Origin: Lachnospiraceae bacterium
Lineage (GTDB): Bacteria > Bacillota > Clostridia > Lachnospirales > Lachnospiraceae
DNA length: 44,575 nucleotides
Assembly: GCA_022510605.1 (NCBI GenBank)
Contig: JAFLTB010000014.1
Coordinates: forward strand, 1-44,575
Direction of reading: 5' to 3'
The stretch's first letter is position 1. Each line of letters starts with the position of its first letter. The position numbers were made by a program, and so were the translations under genes. The notes under the pieces were generated by a model. That model was not told the DNA's origin, searched no databases, and worked only from the letters and a program-made list of their open reading frames with translations. This document shows, piece after piece, positions 43,245 through 44,575 of the stretch.

Positions 43245-44297
43245 ATGAAAAAATGGGAAGAAAACATCCGGCAGGTCACCCCGTATGTGCCGGGGGAACA
43301 GCCACAGGAAGAGAATATCATTAAGTTAAACACCAATGAAAATCCATATCCACCTACGCGGAAAGCAGTGGAAGCGTATTTGACAACGGATTTTACAAAG
43401 CTGGGTCTGTATCCCGACCCCACCGCCAGCGAACTGGTGGGGGCACTGGAAAAATATTATGGCCTGGAGGAGGGACAGGTGACGGTGGGAGCCGGCTCAG
43501 ACGATGTGCTGTCTCTTTCTTTTCTTACGTTTTTCAATTCGGATAAACCAATTCTTTTCCCGGATGTAACTTATTCCTTCTATCCGGTATGGGCGGAGGT
43601 ATACCGTATTCCCTATGAGTGTCCGCCCCTTGACAAGGACTTCCGCATTCGTCCAGAGGATTACAAAAAGGAAAACGGCGGTATTGTCATTGCTAACCCC
43701 AACGCACCCACCTCTTTGGGAATGGCAAGTTCGGAAATAGAGGAAATTCTTCAGGCGAATCCGGATGTGATTGTCATTGTGGATGAGGCTTATGTAGACT
43801 TTGGAGGGGAGAGCATGCTGCCGCTTCTAAGCCGGTATGAAAATCTGCTGATTGTGCGCACCTACTCCAAATCCCGCTCTTTGGCGGGCATGCGGATTGG
43901 TTTTGCCATGGGCAGTAAAGAACTGATACAGGCTCTCCGGAATGTGCAGGCCTCTATCAATTCATATCCATTGACTAGGGAAACTATCCGGGTGGGGTCA
44001 GCAGCCCTTGAGGATGAGGAGATGTTCCAGAAAAATCTGAAGCGTGTACTACATACCAGAGAGTGGGCAAAGAAGGAGCTGGAACAAAGGGGCTTTCTGG
44101 TACTGGATTCCCAGACCAACTTTCTGTTTGCACGGCATGAAAGGGTATCGGGACAGAGGCTCTTTGAAAAATTGCGGGACAGAGGTATCTATGTCCGCCA
44201 CTTTAATGGAGAGCGGATAAGAGAATATCTGAGGATTACGGTAGGGACAAAAGAGCAGATGGAGCGATTGGTTTCGACACTGGATGAACTGCTGTAA
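43245..44297 (+). CDS. hisC: Histidinol-phosphate aminotransferase
   Basis: This ~350-residue PLP enzyme of fold type I converts imidazole-acetol phosphate to histidinol phosphate in histidine synthesis. It has IIKLNTNENPYPPT at the N-terminus, VGAGSDDVL for phosphate binding, ANPNAPTSLGM, VIVDEAYVDFGG and the PLP Lys in RTYSKSRSLAGMRIGFAMGS. YLRITVGTKEQMERL ends it. GGAGG at 43235-43239 lies five bases before the ATG at 43245, so the in-frame ATG at 43233, inside the ribosome site, is not used. No other his gene is nearby. tRNA genes follow under their own promoter. Confidence 0.93.
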   Translation: MKKWEENIRQVTPYVPGEQPQEENIIKLNTNENPYPPTRKAVEAYLTTDFTKLGLYPDPTASELVGALEKYYGLEEGQVTVGAGSDDVLSLSFLTFFNSDKPILFPDVTYSFYPVWAEVYRIPYECPPLDKDFRIRPEDYKKENGGIVIANPNAPTSLGMASSEIEEILQANPDVIVIVDEAYVDFGGESMLPLLSRYENLLIVRTYSKSRSLAGMRIGFAMGSKELIQALRNVQASINSYPLTRETIRVGSAALEDEEMFQKNLKRVLHTREWAKKELEQRGFLVLDSQTNFLFARHERVSGQRLFEKLRDRGIYVRHFNGERIREYLRITVGTKEQMERLVSTLDELL

Positions 44298-44314
44298 ATT
44301 CCCTAAAAAAGTGG

Positions 44315-44343
44315 TTGACAATCATTTCATCCTATAATATAAT
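44315..44343 (+). promoter_or_regulatory. Consensus promoter of the tRNA cluster
   Basis: TTGACA (44315-44320), a 17-base spacer, TATAAT (44338-44343): both boxes are perfect, as expected for a stable-RNA operon. Confidence 0.92.
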
Positions 44344-44395
44344 AGGTCTTGCGTCACGACTTAACGCAGGAAGGCGTGGAGCCAGAGACGTCAGG

Positions 44396-44470
44396 CGGGG
44401 TGTGGCCCAGTTTGGCTAGGGCGCTTGATTTGGGATCAAGAGATCGCAGGTTCGAATCCTGTCACCCCGA
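44396..44470 (+). tRNA. tRNA-Pro with anticodon TGG
   Basis: Acceptor stem CGGGGTG/CACCCCG, anticodon stem CTTGA/TCAAG with loop TTTGGGA (anticodon TGG) and T arm GCAGG-TTCGAAT-CCTGT. Discriminator A; no encoded CCA. Confidence 0.95.
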
Positions 44471-44521
44471 TTGAATGACTGTTTCCGAACAGTCATTTTC
44501 AATAATTACATAGTACCCTGT

Positions 44522-44575
44522 GCGGGTGTAGTTCAATGGTAGAACACTAGCCTTCCAAGCTAGATACGTGGGTTC
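44522..44575 (+). tRNA. tRNA-Gly with anticodon TCC (3' end outside window)
   Basis: Acceptor 5' strand GCGGGTG, D arm GTTC-AATGGT-AGAAC, anticodon stem CTAGC/GCTAG with loop CTTCCAA (anticodon TCC). The window ends within the T arm (GGTTC). Confidence 0.93.

Overview
The window looks like the chromosome of a gut-type Clostridia, most likely a Lachnospiraceae relative. The evidence is the infC-rpmI-rplT operon with an L20-type leader, strong AGGAGG ribosome sites, lysine-rich Ig-like secreted proteins (a GH10 xylanase and an M14 carboxypeptidase), a DUF1292 protein, a CspC-like S8 protease, and an orphan LarB/LarC pair. No database search was possible. Family names come from motifs read in the translations.

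Region 1 (1-17.3 kb, all + strand) is one tightly packed, probably co-transcribed accessory locus. In order it holds the C-terminus of a membrane Ser/Thr kinase (cut by the window edge), a zinc-ribbon/FHA protein, a PP2C phosphatase, a secreted-side trypsin-like protease with a cytoplasmic FHA tail, a second PP2C phosphatase, an extracellular VWA protein with a cytoplasmic FHA tail, three different dynamin-like GTPases, an unknown coupled protein, a HerA/DUF87-type ATPase, a papain/C39-like cysteine protease and an unknown protein. It therefore carries a phospho-Thr writer, three readers and two erasers, joined to membrane-remodelling GTPases and a large ATPase. This is the best candidate for an undescribed system. 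A fragment of an HD-hydrolase gene directly after it may mark the edge of an insertion.

Region 2 (17.4-30.4 kb) is mostly core or metabolic. It holds two small membrane proteins; larB-larC (nickel-pincer cofactor); the infC-rpmI-rplT translation operon with a long regulated leader and a probable AUA start codon; a secreted M14 carboxypeptidase; tRNA-Leu(AAG); a secreted amidase; a cytidylate-kinase-like protein; gltX overlapping a UvrD-family helicase; and a secreted GH10 xylanase.

Region 3 (30.4-36.8 kb) holds a DUF1292 gene and a sigma-factor/beta-propeller operon divergent from a nuclease-helicase whose mRNA appears leaderless. The last two transcription units are bracketed by two inverted copies of a ~400-bp element. 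Each copy carries its own promoter, a 28-residue membrane peptide and terminators, and resembles a type I toxin gene.

Region 4 (36.8-44.6 kb) holds a polyprenyl sugar-phosphate transferase divergent from an HtrA protease, then clpX, an S8 protease that starts inside the clpX terminator, hisC, and a tRNA cluster (Pro, Gly) cut by the window end.
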